Position numbers and translations under genes: made by a program
Shown here: one piece after another, positions 42,736 through 51,186 of the stretch
Numbering within the stretch: position 1 is the first letter of the stretch
Layout: each line of letters begins with the position of its first letter
Assembly: GCF_003063575.1 (NCBI RefSeq)
Contig: NZ_NESC01000001.1
Span: 591,441-655,440 of the forward strand
DNA length: 64,000 nt
DNA from: Limnohabitans sp. Jir72
Lineage (GTDB): Bacteria > Pseudomonadota > Gammaproteobacteria > Burkholderiales > Burkholderiaceae_C
Direction of reading: 5' to 3'
The notes under the pieces: generated by a model
What the model was told of the DNA's origin: nothing
What the model saw: only the letters and a program-made list of their open reading frames with translations
Databases searched by the model: none

Positions 42736-43893
42736 ATGCACCAGGCCCTGTACCGTTCCAAGTCAGCCGACCTGCCATTTTTGAAATGGCACCGCAAAGT
42801 GGCTCATGACAACTTTTCTTTTGACGACATCGTCACAGAATTGCTGAACTTCATCGCACGCCAAAGCGTCAGCGACGAAGACTTCAACACCCTCGCGATG
42901 AAGCTGTTCGCACACCAGTTTGAACACAACCGCCCGTTTCAAATGTTTTGCCAAGGCCGTGGCAAAACCCCACGCGTGGTGAAAAGCTGGAAAGACATTC
43001 CTGCCGTGCCCATCAATGGCTTCAAAGACCTGACGCTCAGCTGCGTGCCGCCCGAGACTTGCGCTCGCACCTTCATGACCAGCGGCACCACGCGCGGTGA
43101 TGTCAAAGGCCGCCACTACCACCCGAGCATGGCGGTGTACGACGCTTCTATGCTGGCTAACTTTGCGCAACACGTCATGCAAGGCGATGCCAAGCTGCGC
43201 ATGGGCATTTTGTTTCCAGACGAGGTGTTGATGCCCAACTCATCGCTGGCCCATTACTTGGCTCTGGCACTCGAACACTTTGGCACGCCAGACAGTGCCT
43301 ACTACTTGGACGACCAAGGTCTGCGCATCGACGCTTTGTGCGAGGCCCTGCAAGACGCCCAAAAAGCGGGCGAACCCTTTGCGCTTTTGGGTGCCAGCTA
43401 CAGCTTTGTGCACCTGATGGACGCCTTGCAAGCGCGTGGGCTGCACTTCACGCTGCCCCAAGGCAGCCGCTTGCTCGACACCGGCGGTTTCAAAGGTCAG
43501 TCGCGCGAAATTCCGATGGATGCGTTTTACGAGCAACTGAGCGCCACCTTCGGCGTCAGCCGCGAACAGTGTCTCAATATGTACGGCATGACCGAGTTGA
43601 GCACCCAGTTCTACGACGCGGGCAACAGCATCGTGCCCTCGGTCAAACGCGGCCCGCACTGGATTCGCTCGCGCTTGGTCGATCCACTCACAGGACAAGA
43701 CGTGCCCACTGGCGAGCGCGGCATCTTGGCGCACACCGACTTGGCCAACTTTAACTCGGTGGTCACCATCTTGACGGAGGACGTGGGGCTGGCCAACGAC
43801 GACGGATTTGTGTTGCTGGGCCGTGCCGAAGGCGCGCAAGCTAAAGGCTGCTCGATGGCAGTCGACAACTTTTTGAAGGCAGCCCAGGCATGA
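42736..43893 (+). CDS. LuxE-like acyl-protein synthetase in a TPP-controlled operon
   Basis: A 385-residue protein of the LuxE family (Pfam PF04443, ANL-like fold). In bioluminescence LuxE activates a fatty acid with ATP and passes the acyl group to LuxC. Seen here: family start DNFSFDDIVTELLNFIAR, phosphate-binding FMTSGTTRGDVKG (residues 113-125), NMYGMTELSTQFYD (281-294), and a near-C-terminal KGCSMAVDNF with Cys372 at the place of the acyl-carrying cysteine. The start is the only ATG after the riboswitch. It overlaps the LuxC-like gene by ATGA. No luxAB is present, so the substrate is unlikely to be for light. A small thiamine-related acid is inferred. Confidence 0.88.
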   Translation: MHQALYRSKSADLPFLKWHRKVAHDNFSFDDIVTELLNFIARQSVSDEDFNTLAMKLFAHQFEHNRPFQMFCQGRGKTPRVVKSWKDIPAVPINGFKDLTLSCVPPETCARTFMTSGTTRGDVKGRHYHPSMAVYDASMLANFAQHVMQGDAKLRMGILFPDEVLMPNSSLAHYLALALEHFGTPDSAYYLDDQGLRIDALCEALQDAQKAGEPFALLGASYSFVHLMDALQARGLHFTLPQGSRLLDTGGFKGQSREIPMDAFYEQLSATFGVSREQCLNMYGMTELSTQFYDAGNSIVPSVKRGPHWIRSRLVDPLTGQDVPTGERGILAHTDLANFNSVVTILTEDVGLANDDGFVLLGRAEGAQAKGCSMAVDNFLKAAQA

Positions 43894-45488
43894 CCCACAA
43901 CGTGTTCAAAGCGGGCTACCTGCCAGGCTTAACCGATGCCGACGTGACGTGGCATCGGTTGAGTGTGGGCACGGGCACAAGCACGGGGACCCCTTCGCGC
44001 ATGAACACGGACATCGGCTTGGGCGCACAGGCACAGGCACAGCCATTGCCATTGCAAGTCGATGTGCCACAACTCACCGCAGCACAAATGGCCGCGCTCG
44101 CACAACGTGTGCAAGACGCCAGCCGGACGCATTTGAAAACCATGCCCGTCTCCGACATCATTCGCGTGCTCGACAAAGCCACGGCCCGTTTGCTGGATGT
44201 CAACGACAGTTATCGGCAACAGCTAGACCGCCTGCTGCCCCAAGCCACAGGCTTTGACGCCGAGATGGTGCGCCTGAACTTGAACGCTTATTTGCAAACC
44301 TTTCGCGGCTTGCAGTTGCAACGCTTTGTGGCCGAAGACTTTGCCAACCCCAAGGTGCTGGACGAATTTCAACCCCGCCCCCAAGGCGGCTGGACACGCG
44401 CCTTTGGTCCTGAGTTGCTGGTGCATGTGTGGGCTGGCAATGTGCCCGCCTTGCCAATGTGGAGCTTTGTCTCTGGGCTCTTGGTCAAGGCAGGAAGCAT
44501 CGGCAAAGTCTCTAGCGCCGAGCCGGTGTTTGCCACGTTGTTCGCCCGCCTGTTGGCCGAGGTCGAACCGCGCTGGGCCGATTGTTTTGCCGTGGTGTGG
44601 TGGCCCAGTGGGACATTGGCGCAAACGCACAACAACGCTGAACATGCGCCAGACTCAGCCGAGGCCTTTGCCACGGAGCAAACCACATTCGCCTTGGCAG
44701 ACGTGGTACTGGCCTACGGTGGCAACGAGGCTTTGCAGGCCATGCAAGCCCATGTGCCCGTGACTACCCGCTTTTTGCCTCATGGCCACAAGCTGAGTTT
44801 TGGCATGGTGTCGGCCGCCGCGCTGTCGGTGCATAAGGCGACAAGCGTGGCGCGTCAAGCGGCGTTGGATGTAGCGCGCTACGACCAACAAGGCTGCTAT
44901 TCACCGCATGTGTTTTACGTGCAACGCGGTGCGCCAGTCAGCCCGCATGACTTTGCGCAACACCTGGCCCACGCGCTGGCAACCTTGCAGCACAAGCTGC
45001 CGCGCCGTGTGTTGTCACTGGAAGAAGCCGCGCAAGCGGGCGCTTGGCGCGAGGCCCATGAGTTCGCATCATTCAATGACAGCGCACAACACGCGCCCTT
45101 GCATGCCGTGCTGGGCAGCACCGAGGGGCTCAGCACCAGCACTGTGGTGTTCAGCGAACGGCCCTTACCGCTCACCGCAGGCCCGCTGAATCGCCATGTG
45201 TTGGTGGTTGCCGTGAACACGTTGGACGACGTGATGCCCCTGATTGCCCCACAACGCCATTACCTGCAAACCGTGGGCCTAGCAACAGCCCCCGAAGAGT
45301 TGTTGCATCTGGGTAGCAGCTTGGGCCAAGCGGGTGTCACACGCATTTGCGCGTTAGGCAGCATGACCTCCCCCGAAGCCGGTTGGCACCACGATGGGCG
45401 TTTCAGCCTGCTGGACTTGGTGCGCATGGTGGACATCGAGGCCTCCACCGAGCGTGAGGCCGAGCGCTTCACGTCCTACGAGGTGTGA
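43890..45488 (+). CDS. LuxC-like acyl-CoA/acyl-protein reductase
   Basis: A 532-residue aldehyde-dehydrogenase-superfamily protein of the LuxC family (PF05893), which reduces an acyl thioester to the aldehyde with NADPH. Seen: VHVWAGNVPALPMWSFVSG (residues 179-197, cofactor loop), LADVVLAYGGNEAL, RFLPHGHKLSFGMVS, and DQQGCYSPHVFYV with Cys336 as the likely nucleophile. An N-terminal extension of about 60 residues (Thr/Gln/Ala-rich) precedes the core. It overlaps the LuxE-like gene by 4 bp, so the two are translated together, as in lux operons. Confidence 0.88.
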   Translation: MTHNVFKAGYLPGLTDADVTWHRLSVGTGTSTGTPSRMNTDIGLGAQAQAQPLPLQVDVPQLTAAQMAALAQRVQDASRTHLKTMPVSDIIRVLDKATARLLDVNDSYRQQLDRLLPQATGFDAEMVRLNLNAYLQTFRGLQLQRFVAEDFANPKVLDEFQPRPQGGWTRAFGPELLVHVWAGNVPALPMWSFVSGLLVKAGSIGKVSSAEPVFATLFARLLAEVEPRWADCFAVVWWPSGTLAQTHNNAEHAPDSAEAFATEQTTFALADVVLAYGGNEALQAMQAHVPVTTRFLPHGHKLSFGMVSAAALSVHKATSVARQAALDVARYDQQGCYSPHVFYVQRGAPVSPHDFAQHLAHALATLQHKLPRRVLSLEEAAQAGAWREAHEFASFNDSAQHAPLHAVLGSTEGLSTSTVVFSERPLPLTAGPLNRHVLVVAVNTLDDVMPLIAPQRHYLQTVGLATAPEELLHLGSSLGQAGVTRICALGSMTSPEAGWHHDGRFSLLDLVRMVDIEASTEREAERFTSYEV

Positions 45489-45537
45489 TGCCTTGAACCC
45501 TTTCGCTGTGAACCCTTTAGCTTCAAACGTTTTACCC

Positions 45538-46281
45538 ATGCATTTCTTGCAACTCAACGCGCTGCACTTTGCCTACCCCGACCGGGGCGAGGTGGTGCGC
45601 GACGTTGGCTTGCAACTCGCGCCTGGCGAAATTCATTGCCTGATTGGCCGCAGTGGCTGCGGCAAAACCACAGTGCTCAAACTCGCGGCGGGCTTGCTCA
45701 CGCCACAACAAGGCCAGGTTCAACTCAAGGGCCAGACTGTGCTGCAACCCACTTCAGACATGGGCTTTGTGTTTCAGTCCCCCACGCTGCTGCATTGGCT
45801 CAGCGTTCTCGACAACGTGTTGCTGCCGCTCAGCTTGCACGGCACCGTTACGAATGCTCGCCGTGCGCACGGCGAGCAGCTGCTGGCGCAAATGGGCTTA
45901 GCAGCTTTGCGCCACGACAAACCCCATCAGCTCTCGGGCGGGCAACAAAGCCGCGTGGCGTTGGCCCGTGCCTTGATCACCCAGCCTGCGGTACTGTTCC
46001 TAGACGAACCATTTGCCGCCCTCGACGCCATCACCCGCGAAGACTTGCAGCGCGACTTTTTGGCGCTCTGCCAAGCGCAAGGCACCGCCGTGCTGTTCGT
46101 GACGCACGACATGTCAGAGGCGGTGTACTTGGCCGATCAGGTCAGCCTCATGCACGAGGGGCGCATTCAAGCGCCGCTGCACATCGACTTGCCGCGCCCG
46201 CGCCAAACTGCCATGCGCTACACCCCCGCCTTCAACGCGCTGTGCGAACAGCTGCGACACGCCATGGACGCCACGCTGTGA
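45538..46281 (+). CDS. thiZ: ABC transporter ATP-binding protein (ThiZ-like)
   Basis: A 247-residue ATPase of the nitrate/taurine/HMP-precursor type. Walker A GRSGCGKTTVLK, Q-loop FVFQSPTLLHW, signature QLSGGQQSRVALARAL, Walker B VLFLDEPF and switch His in FVTHDMSEAVYLAD. The ATG at 45538 (MHFLQLNALHFAYPDRGEVV) is preferred; a TTG at 45493 is possible. It lies 49 bp after the LuxC-like gene and its stop overlaps the permease start (TGATG). TPP control suggests thiamine-precursor import. The name is assigned by context. Confidence 0.85.
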   Translation: MHFLQLNALHFAYPDRGEVVRDVGLQLAPGEIHCLIGRSGCGKTTVLKLAAGLLTPQQGQVQLKGQTVLQPTSDMGFVFQSPTLLHWLSVLDNVLLPLSLHGTVTNARRAHGEQLLAQMGLAALRHDKPHQLSGGQQSRVALARALITQPAVLFLDEPFAALDAITREDLQRDFLALCQAQGTAVLFVTHDMSEAVYLADQVSLMHEGRIQAPLHIDLPRPRQTAMRYTPAFNALCEQLRHAMDATL

Positions 46282-47042
46282 TGAAACGCGACGCCGCTCT
46301 CTCTGTCGTTTTAGGCCTCGCTTGTTTAGCGGCATGGGAAGCCGCCGTGCGCGTGGGTCACACCTCGCCCTTGGTGCTGCCAGCACCGTCCGTGGTGGCG
46401 CAGTCACTCTGGCAAGGACTGAACAGCGGCTACTTGTGGCCACACATGGCCCACACACTGACCGAGGTGGTGCTGGGCTTGCTGCTGGGCGCCTCCATGG
46501 GTTTTGTGGGTGGCGTGGTGCTGGGCGAATCGGCGCGCTTGCGCGGCGTGCTCATGCCTTATGTGGTGATCAGCCAAGTGGTGCCCAAGCTCGCGCTGGC
46601 CCCACTGTTCATTGTGTGGTTTGGTTTTGGCATGTTGCCCACGGTGGTGATGACCGCCTTGATTTGCTTTTTCCCATTGCTCGAAAACACCGCCACCAGC
46701 ATGCAACAAGTCGATGCCAACAAGCTAGAGCTGTTTCGCATGCTGCGCGCCAGCCCTTGGCAAACCCTGTGGCGCTTAAAGCTGCCTGCGGGCTTGCCCA
46801 GCATCATGGCGGGCTTGCGCGTGGCCGTGGTGCTGGCTTGGGTGGGCGCGGTGGTCGGTGAGTTCATCGGTGCCAGCCGTGGTTTGGGCGCGTTGATCAT
46901 TGCCGCACAAGGCTCGATGGACACGCCGCTGATGTTTGCAGTGCTCACCGTCATCACGGTGCTCGGGCTCATGTTTTACAAAATTTGCGAATGGCTAGAG
47001 CGCCGTTTGCTCGGTACCGCTTCCACACTTTCAACACTTTAA
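46281..47042 (+). CDS. thiX: ABC transporter permease (ThiX-like)
   Basis: A 253-residue inner-membrane protein with 6 helices (BPD_transp_1 fold). The cytoplasmic EAA loop is LFRMLRASPWQTLWRLKLPA, followed by GLPSIMAGLRVAVVLAWVGA. It is the same subfamily as SsuC/TauC and ThiX. The start overlaps the ATPase stop by one base. The importer role is inferred from the neighbouring binding protein and the riboswitch. Confidence 0.86.
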   Translation: MKRDAALSVVLGLACLAAWEAAVRVGHTSPLVLPAPSVVAQSLWQGLNSGYLWPHMAHTLTEVVLGLLLGASMGFVGGVVLGESARLRGVLMPYVVISQVVPKLALAPLFIVWFGFGMLPTVVMTALICFFPLLENTATSMQQVDANKLELFRMLRASPWQTLWRLKLPAGLPSIMAGLRVAVVLAWVGAVVGEFIGASRGLGALIIAAQGSMDTPLMFAVLTVITVLGLMFYKICEWLERRLLGTASTLSTL

Positions 47043-47056
47043 ACAAAGACTTCGTC

Positions 47057-48256
47057 ATGACTTGTCGCAACACTTCGCACACATCCAGCCCTTGGTTGCA
47101 CCGCCTCACGGCGCATTTACGTGCCGATCTTCGCGCCAACGTCAGCACCAATTTACGCGCACATCTAAGCGCTCACGCACTAGCCCTTGGCGTCATTTGC
47201 GCCTTGGCGCTCTCAGTCGTCACCCCTACCACGGGCTGGGCACAAACTTCCCCCAAGCTCGACAAAGTGGTGGTGGCGGGTTGGAGCAAGCCCATCACCG
47301 AAATCACCAACTTGCTGGTGGAAGAAGACAAAGGCTTTTTCAAAGCTCGCGGCATTGAACTGGGTTACGTGCCAGGGGCTGGCGGTGGCGACGCGCTGCG
47401 CAACTTGCTCAGCGGTCAGGCCGACGTGGCCTTCACCGACCCCGGCTCCTTTTTCACCGCGCTAGACAAAGGCGAAAAGCTGCGCGCCATTTATGACATC
47501 TACCCGCAAAACGTGTTCAACGTGGTGTCGCTCAAATCACAAAACATCCTCAAACCCGCCGACCTCAAGGGCAAGCGCATCGGCGTGTACAGCTTGGCCA
47601 GCGGCACCCGCCAAAACTTGCAGGTGCTGTTGAACCAAGCCGGGCTGACCGAAGCCGATGTGACCGTGGTGGTGACGGGCTTGTTGAACTTCGCACCCCT
47701 CATGCAAGGCCAAGTGGACGCCACAGCGGCCACCGACACCGGCTTGCTGGTGGGTCGCCAAAAGGGTTTGGGTGGCGTGAATGTGATGGAAGTCAAAAAC
47801 CACCTCAACATTTCCAGCGACTTCTTTGTGGTGCGTGAAGACACCTACCAGCAGAAAAAAGACGTGCTCAAACGCTTCTTGCACGCCTACCAAGACAGCG
47901 CCAAGTGGATGATGCAGTCACCTGAAGAAGCGGCCAAGCTCGCGGTGAAAGTCGCTATCGACGGCCAAAATGCCAGCATGAACTTGGACATCATTCGACT
48001 GCGCAATGAGTCCAGCGTGTCTGCCATCACCGACCAACGCGGCTTGGGTGCTTTTGATATGGCTGGCCTGCAAAAAGGTGCCCACGCCTACAAAGCCTTC
48101 GGCGTGATTCAGCACGACCTCAAAGTGAGCGATGTGGTCAGTCAAGACTTGCTGCCAAGCCACACAAAACCTGTAAGGGCCAACGCGAATAACGCTGCTC
48201 GCACCCCAACTCAAGTCACGCCACCAACCAGCACCAAAGCTGCCACCTCAAAATGA
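47057..48256 (+). CDS. thiY: NMT1/THI5-like periplasmic substrate-binding protein (ThiY-like)
   Basis: A 399-residue exported protein. The N-terminus is long (about 60 residues, with repeated RADLRANVSTNLRAHLSAHA) before the hydrophobic signal ALALGVICALALSVV, cleaved near GWAQ. The binding domain starts KVVVAGWSKPITEITNLLVE, typical of the NMT1/THI5-like family that binds formylaminopyrimidine or HMP precursors, nitrate or sulfonates. An unusual Thr/Ala/Asn-rich 30-residue tail ends the protein. It overlaps the SDR start by ATGA. Thiamine-related ligand is inferred. Confidence 0.82.
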   Translation: MTCRNTSHTSSPWLHRLTAHLRADLRANVSTNLRAHLSAHALALGVICALALSVVTPTTGWAQTSPKLDKVVVAGWSKPITEITNLLVEEDKGFFKARGIELGYVPGAGGGDALRNLLSGQADVAFTDPGSFFTALDKGEKLRAIYDIYPQNVFNVVSLKSQNILKPADLKGKRIGVYSLASGTRQNLQVLLNQAGLTEADVTVVVTGLLNFAPLMQGQVDATAATDTGLLVGRQKGLGGVNVMEVKNHLNISSDFFVVREDTYQQKKDVLKRFLHAYQDSAKWMMQSPEEAAKLAVKVAIDGQNASMNLDIIRLRNESSVSAITDQRGLGAFDMAGLQKGAHAYKAFGVIQHDLKVSDVVSQDLLPSHTKPVRANANNAARTPTQVTPPTSTKAATSK

Positions 48257-49035
48257 ACCCGACACCCCGCAACTTCGCAGGCCAAGTGGTCTTGGTCACA
48301 GGCGCCAGCCGCGGCATTGGCGCTGCCATTGCCAAAGCGTTTGCACGCGAAGGTGCGATGGTGCTGGTGAACTACCTGAACAACCATGCCGCAGCCGAAG
48401 ATGTGGTGACCCAATGCCAACACCTCGGCGGCGATGCGTGGGCGCTGTCAGCCGATGTGCGTTCGCCCGAAGCCGTGAACAACATGGTGGCGCAGGCCTT
48501 GCGCGAAACTGGCCGCATCGACGTGGTGGTGAACAACGCGTTCAGCCCCTACACCTTTGACCCCGACCACCGCCAACGTTTTGGCGATGTGCCTTGGCAG
48601 TCTTACCAAACGCAATTCGATGGCGCGGTGCATGCGGCCTACAACGTGTGTCAAGCGGTCTTGCCGCACTTCAAACAACGCGGGCAAGGCAGCATCATCA
48701 ACTTGACCAGCGACTTGGTGGACCGACCCAGCATCGCGTACCACGACTACACCACGGCCAAGGCCGCACTCGTGGGCTTCAGCCGCAACCTGGCCGCCGA
48801 CTTGGGGCCCTTGGGCATTCGTGTGAATTGTGTGGCACCCGGTTTGGTGAACCCCACAGACTCCAGCCGTGCCACCAAAGAATCGGTGAAAGACGCGCTG
48901 ATCGCTCAGACCCCGCTGGGCCGTTTGGCCACGCCCGACGATGTGGCGGGGCCGGTGCTGTTTTTGGCGTCCGACTGGAGCCGCTTCGTCACGGGTCAGG
49001 TGTTGACGGTCGACGGCGGATTGGTGATGCGATGA
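48253..49035 (+). CDS. Short-chain dehydrogenase/reductase in the thiamine operon
   Basis: A 260-residue SDR (FabG-like). NAD(P) loop VLVTGASRGIGAAIA, NNAF in place of NNAG, catalytic Ser153 (NLTSDL), Tyr166 and Lys170 (YHDYTTAK), and C-terminal LTVDGGLVMR. The intact active site means a working aldehyde/alcohol oxidoreductase. After the LuxE and LuxC homologues it would supply the last step, aldehyde to alcohol. Its 3' end overlaps the 3' end of the opposing thiD by 40 bp. Confidence 0.88.
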   Translation: MNPTPRNFAGQVVLVTGASRGIGAAIAKAFAREGAMVLVNYLNNHAAAEDVVTQCQHLGGDAWALSADVRSPEAVNNMVAQALRETGRIDVVVNNAFSPYTFDPDHRQRFGDVPWQSYQTQFDGAVHAAYNVCQAVLPHFKQRGQGSIINLTSDLVDRPSIAYHDYTTAKAALVGFSRNLAADLGPLGIRVNCVAPGLVNPTDSSRATKESVKDALIAQTPLGRLATPDDVAGPVLFLASDWSRFVTGQVLTVDGGLVMR

Positions 49036-49850
49036 AGCGGCACGGGCGCAAACCCATGATTCAACGGACCATGGCCGTGGCCCGTGGTCACGTCTGCACC
49101 TTGTGCAATCGCACCCAAGATGAAGGTCCGCGCCAAGCGCACGGCATCGCTCAAGCCATGGCCCAAAGCCAAGTGCGCCGCAATGGCCGACGACAAGGTG
49201 CAGCCTGTGCCGTGCACATTGCGGCTGGGAATGCGCGTGGACGCCAAACGTTGCGAAGGGCCGTTGGCCTGCACCAACAAATCGACCACCTCATCGCCCG
49301 CCAAGTGCCCGCCTTTGAGCAACACGGCGTTGGTGCCCATGGCGAGCAAATCTTGCGCGGCGGTGTCCAAGGCTTGGGCATTGGGAATGTCGCGGCCCAA
49401 GAGCAAAGCGGCCTCGTCCAAGTTCGGCGTGATCACGCTGACACGCGGGAACAACTCGCGCACCAACACTTGCACAGTCTCGCTGGCAATCAAGCGGTCG
49501 CCGCTGGTGGCCACCATCACGGGATCGAGCACGACATTCTTCAGCTGGTAATGGTCGATGGCCCAAGCCACCACCTCCACAATGCCGGGCGCATGCAACA
49601 TGCCGATCTTGATGGCGTCGACACCGATGTCGTCCACCACGGCCTGAATTTGCGCTTTCAAAAACTCGGCGGGCACGGCATGAATGCCTTGCACGCCCAC
49701 GGTGTTTTGCGCGGTCAGTGCGGTGATGGCGCTCATGCCGTAGCAACCCAAGGCCGCAAAAGTTTTCAGGTCGGCTTGGATGCCGGCACCACCGCCGCTG
49801 TCAGAGCCAGCAATGGTGAGCACGCGTGCGTAGCGGTAAGAAGGGTTCAT
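48996..49850 (-). CDS. thiD: Hydroxymethylpyrimidine/phosphomethylpyrimidine kinase
   Basis: A 284-residue ribokinase-fold enzyme phosphorylating HMP to HMP-PP. It starts MNPSYRYARVLTIAGSDSGG at the ATG at 49850. Substrate loop: SDSGGGAGIQADLKTFAALG. Anion hole: NVHGTGCTLSSAIAAHLALG. LDPVMVATSGDRLI is conserved. It is the only thi gene on the reverse strand: its tail overlaps the SDR and its start is 38 bp from the divergent thiO. It has no riboswitch of its own that I can see. Confidence 0.95.
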   Translation of the reverse strand: MNPSYRYARVLTIAGSDSGGGAGIQADLKTFAALGCYGMSAITALTAQNTVGVQGIHAVPAEFLKAQIQAVVDDIGVDAIKIGMLHAPGIVEVVAWAIDHYQLKNVVLDPVMVATSGDRLIASETVQVLVRELFPRVSVITPNLDEAALLLGRDIPNAQALDTAAQDLLAMGTNAVLLKGGHLAGDEVVDLLVQANGPSQRLASTRIPSRNVHGTGCTLSSAIAAHLALGHGLSDAVRLARTFILGAIAQGADVTTGHGHGPLNHGFAPVPLHRITNPPSTVNT

Positions 49851-49888
49851 GGCTGGCATTATCCGCAAATCACAAAGGACCTCGTTTC

Positions 49889-50974
49889 ATGAGTGCACAA
49901 CTTTCAAGCGTGGTGCTGGGCGCGGGCCTGATGGGCCGTTTGCTGGCCCACACCTTGGCGCAGCTCGGCCACCAAGTGACGGTGTACGAGGCGCAAGGCC
50001 CTGACGCCCAAGGCGCAGCAGCACGTGTGGCCGCGGCCATGTTGGCCCCACTGGCCGAATCGGCCATCACCGAATTGCCCGTGGTGCAGATGGGCCAGCA
50101 CGCGCTCAAGCGTTGGCCCGAATTGATCGCGCCGTTGTCGGAGCCGGTGTTCTTTCAGCAAAACGGCACGCTGGTGCTGTGGCACCGCCAAGACGCGGCC
50201 GAGGCCAAGCGCTTTGAGCAGCTGATGCACCGCACACAGCAACAACTGCCCAGCTTGCCTGCGGCGCAAACCCTGAACGCAGAAGGTTTGTTGCAGCACG
50301 AGCCCTCGTTAGAAAACCGCTTTGCTCAAGCCCTGTACTTGCCGGGTGAAGGGCAACTGGACAACCGCCAATTGCTGGCCGCGTTGCTCAAAAGCTTGGA
50401 GCAGCAACACGTTGCCCTGCACTGGAACAGCCCCCGCGCACCTGAAGACTTTCAGCCGGGTCAGATTGGCCAACCCGATTGGGTGTTCGACTGCCGCGGC
50501 TTGGGCGCACGTACTGAATGGACCCAACTGCGCGGCGTGCGCGGTGAAGTGATTCGCTTGCACGCCCCCGAAGTCACGCTGGAGCGCCCCACCCGCTTGA
50601 TTCACCCCCGCTACCCCATCTACATCGCGCCCAAAGAAGACCATGTGTTTGTGATCGGCGCGACCGAGATTGAGACCGAAGATTTATCGCCCGCCAGCGT
50701 GCGCTCTACGCTGGAGTTGCTCAGCGCGGCCTACACCGTGCACAGCGGCTTTGCCGAGGCGCGCATCCTGGAAGTCGCTACACAAGCACGCCCGACCTTG
50801 ACCGACAATTTACCGGCCATCCGCTGTTTGGGCGAGCGCACTTTGCAGATCAACGGCCTGTACCGCCACGGTTTTTTGATCTCGCCCGCCATGCTCGACG
50901 TGGTGATGGAGTGGGTGCAACACCACACCACCGCCTTGGCCACACAATTCCATTTGAAGTTTGAACATGTCTGA
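49889..50974 (+). CDS. thiO: Glycine oxidase ThiO
   Basis: A 361-residue FAD enzyme turning glycine to iminoacetate (dehydroglycine) for thiazole synthesis. FAD fold: SVVLGAGLMGRLLAHTLAQL. DAO-family lines: GAAARVAAAMLAPLAESAIT, VFDCRGLGAR and GLYRHGFLISPAMLDVV. It begins at the ATG at 49889 and overlaps thiS by 8 bp. thiO-thiS-thiG-thiE make one block producing and joining the thiazole half. Confidence 0.9.
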   Translation: MSAQLSSVVLGAGLMGRLLAHTLAQLGHQVTVYEAQGPDAQGAAARVAAAMLAPLAESAITELPVVQMGQHALKRWPELIAPLSEPVFFQQNGTLVLWHRQDAAEAKRFEQLMHRTQQQLPSLPAAQTLNAEGLLQHEPSLENRFAQALYLPGEGQLDNRQLLAALLKSLEQQHVALHWNSPRAPEDFQPGQIGQPDWVFDCRGLGARTEWTQLRGVRGEVIRLHAPEVTLERPTRLIHPRYPIYIAPKEDHVFVIGATEIETEDLSPASVRSTLELLSAAYTVHSGFAEARILEVATQARPTLTDNLPAIRCLGERTLQINGLYRHGFLISPAMLDVVMEWVQHHTTALATQFHLKFEHV

Positions 50975-51179
50975 CACGACCCTCGAAGTGCTGATCAACC
51001 AAGCACCGTACACCTTGCCGCAAGGCGCCACACTGGCCGATGCGGTGGCCGTGTCTGGCATTCAGCCACCCTTTGCAGCCGCTGTGAATCTGCAGTTTGT
51101 GCCACGCGGGCAATATGCAGCGCACGCGCTATGTGACCTCGACAAAATTGAATTAATCTCCCCCATCACAGGCGGATAA
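50967..51179 (+). CDS. thiS: Sulfur carrier protein ThiS
   Basis: A 70-residue ubiquitin-like sulfur carrier. It starts MSDTTLEVLINQAPYTLPQG and ends in the Gly-Gly (PITGG) needed for adenylation and thiocarboxylation. The start lies inside thiO. The adenylase ThiF and sulfur donors are not in the window. thiG follows after 7 bp. Confidence 0.95.
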   Translation: MSDTTLEVLINQAPYTLPQGATLADAVAVSGIQPPFAAAVNLQFVPRGQYAAHALCDLDKIELISPITGG

Positions 51180-51186
51180 ATAGACC

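Noticed and set aside
42736..45488. A bioluminescence (lux) operon because of luxE and luxC homologues.
   Set aside because: No luxA, luxB or luxD is present, the pair follows a TPP riboswitch, and all neighbours are thiamine genes.
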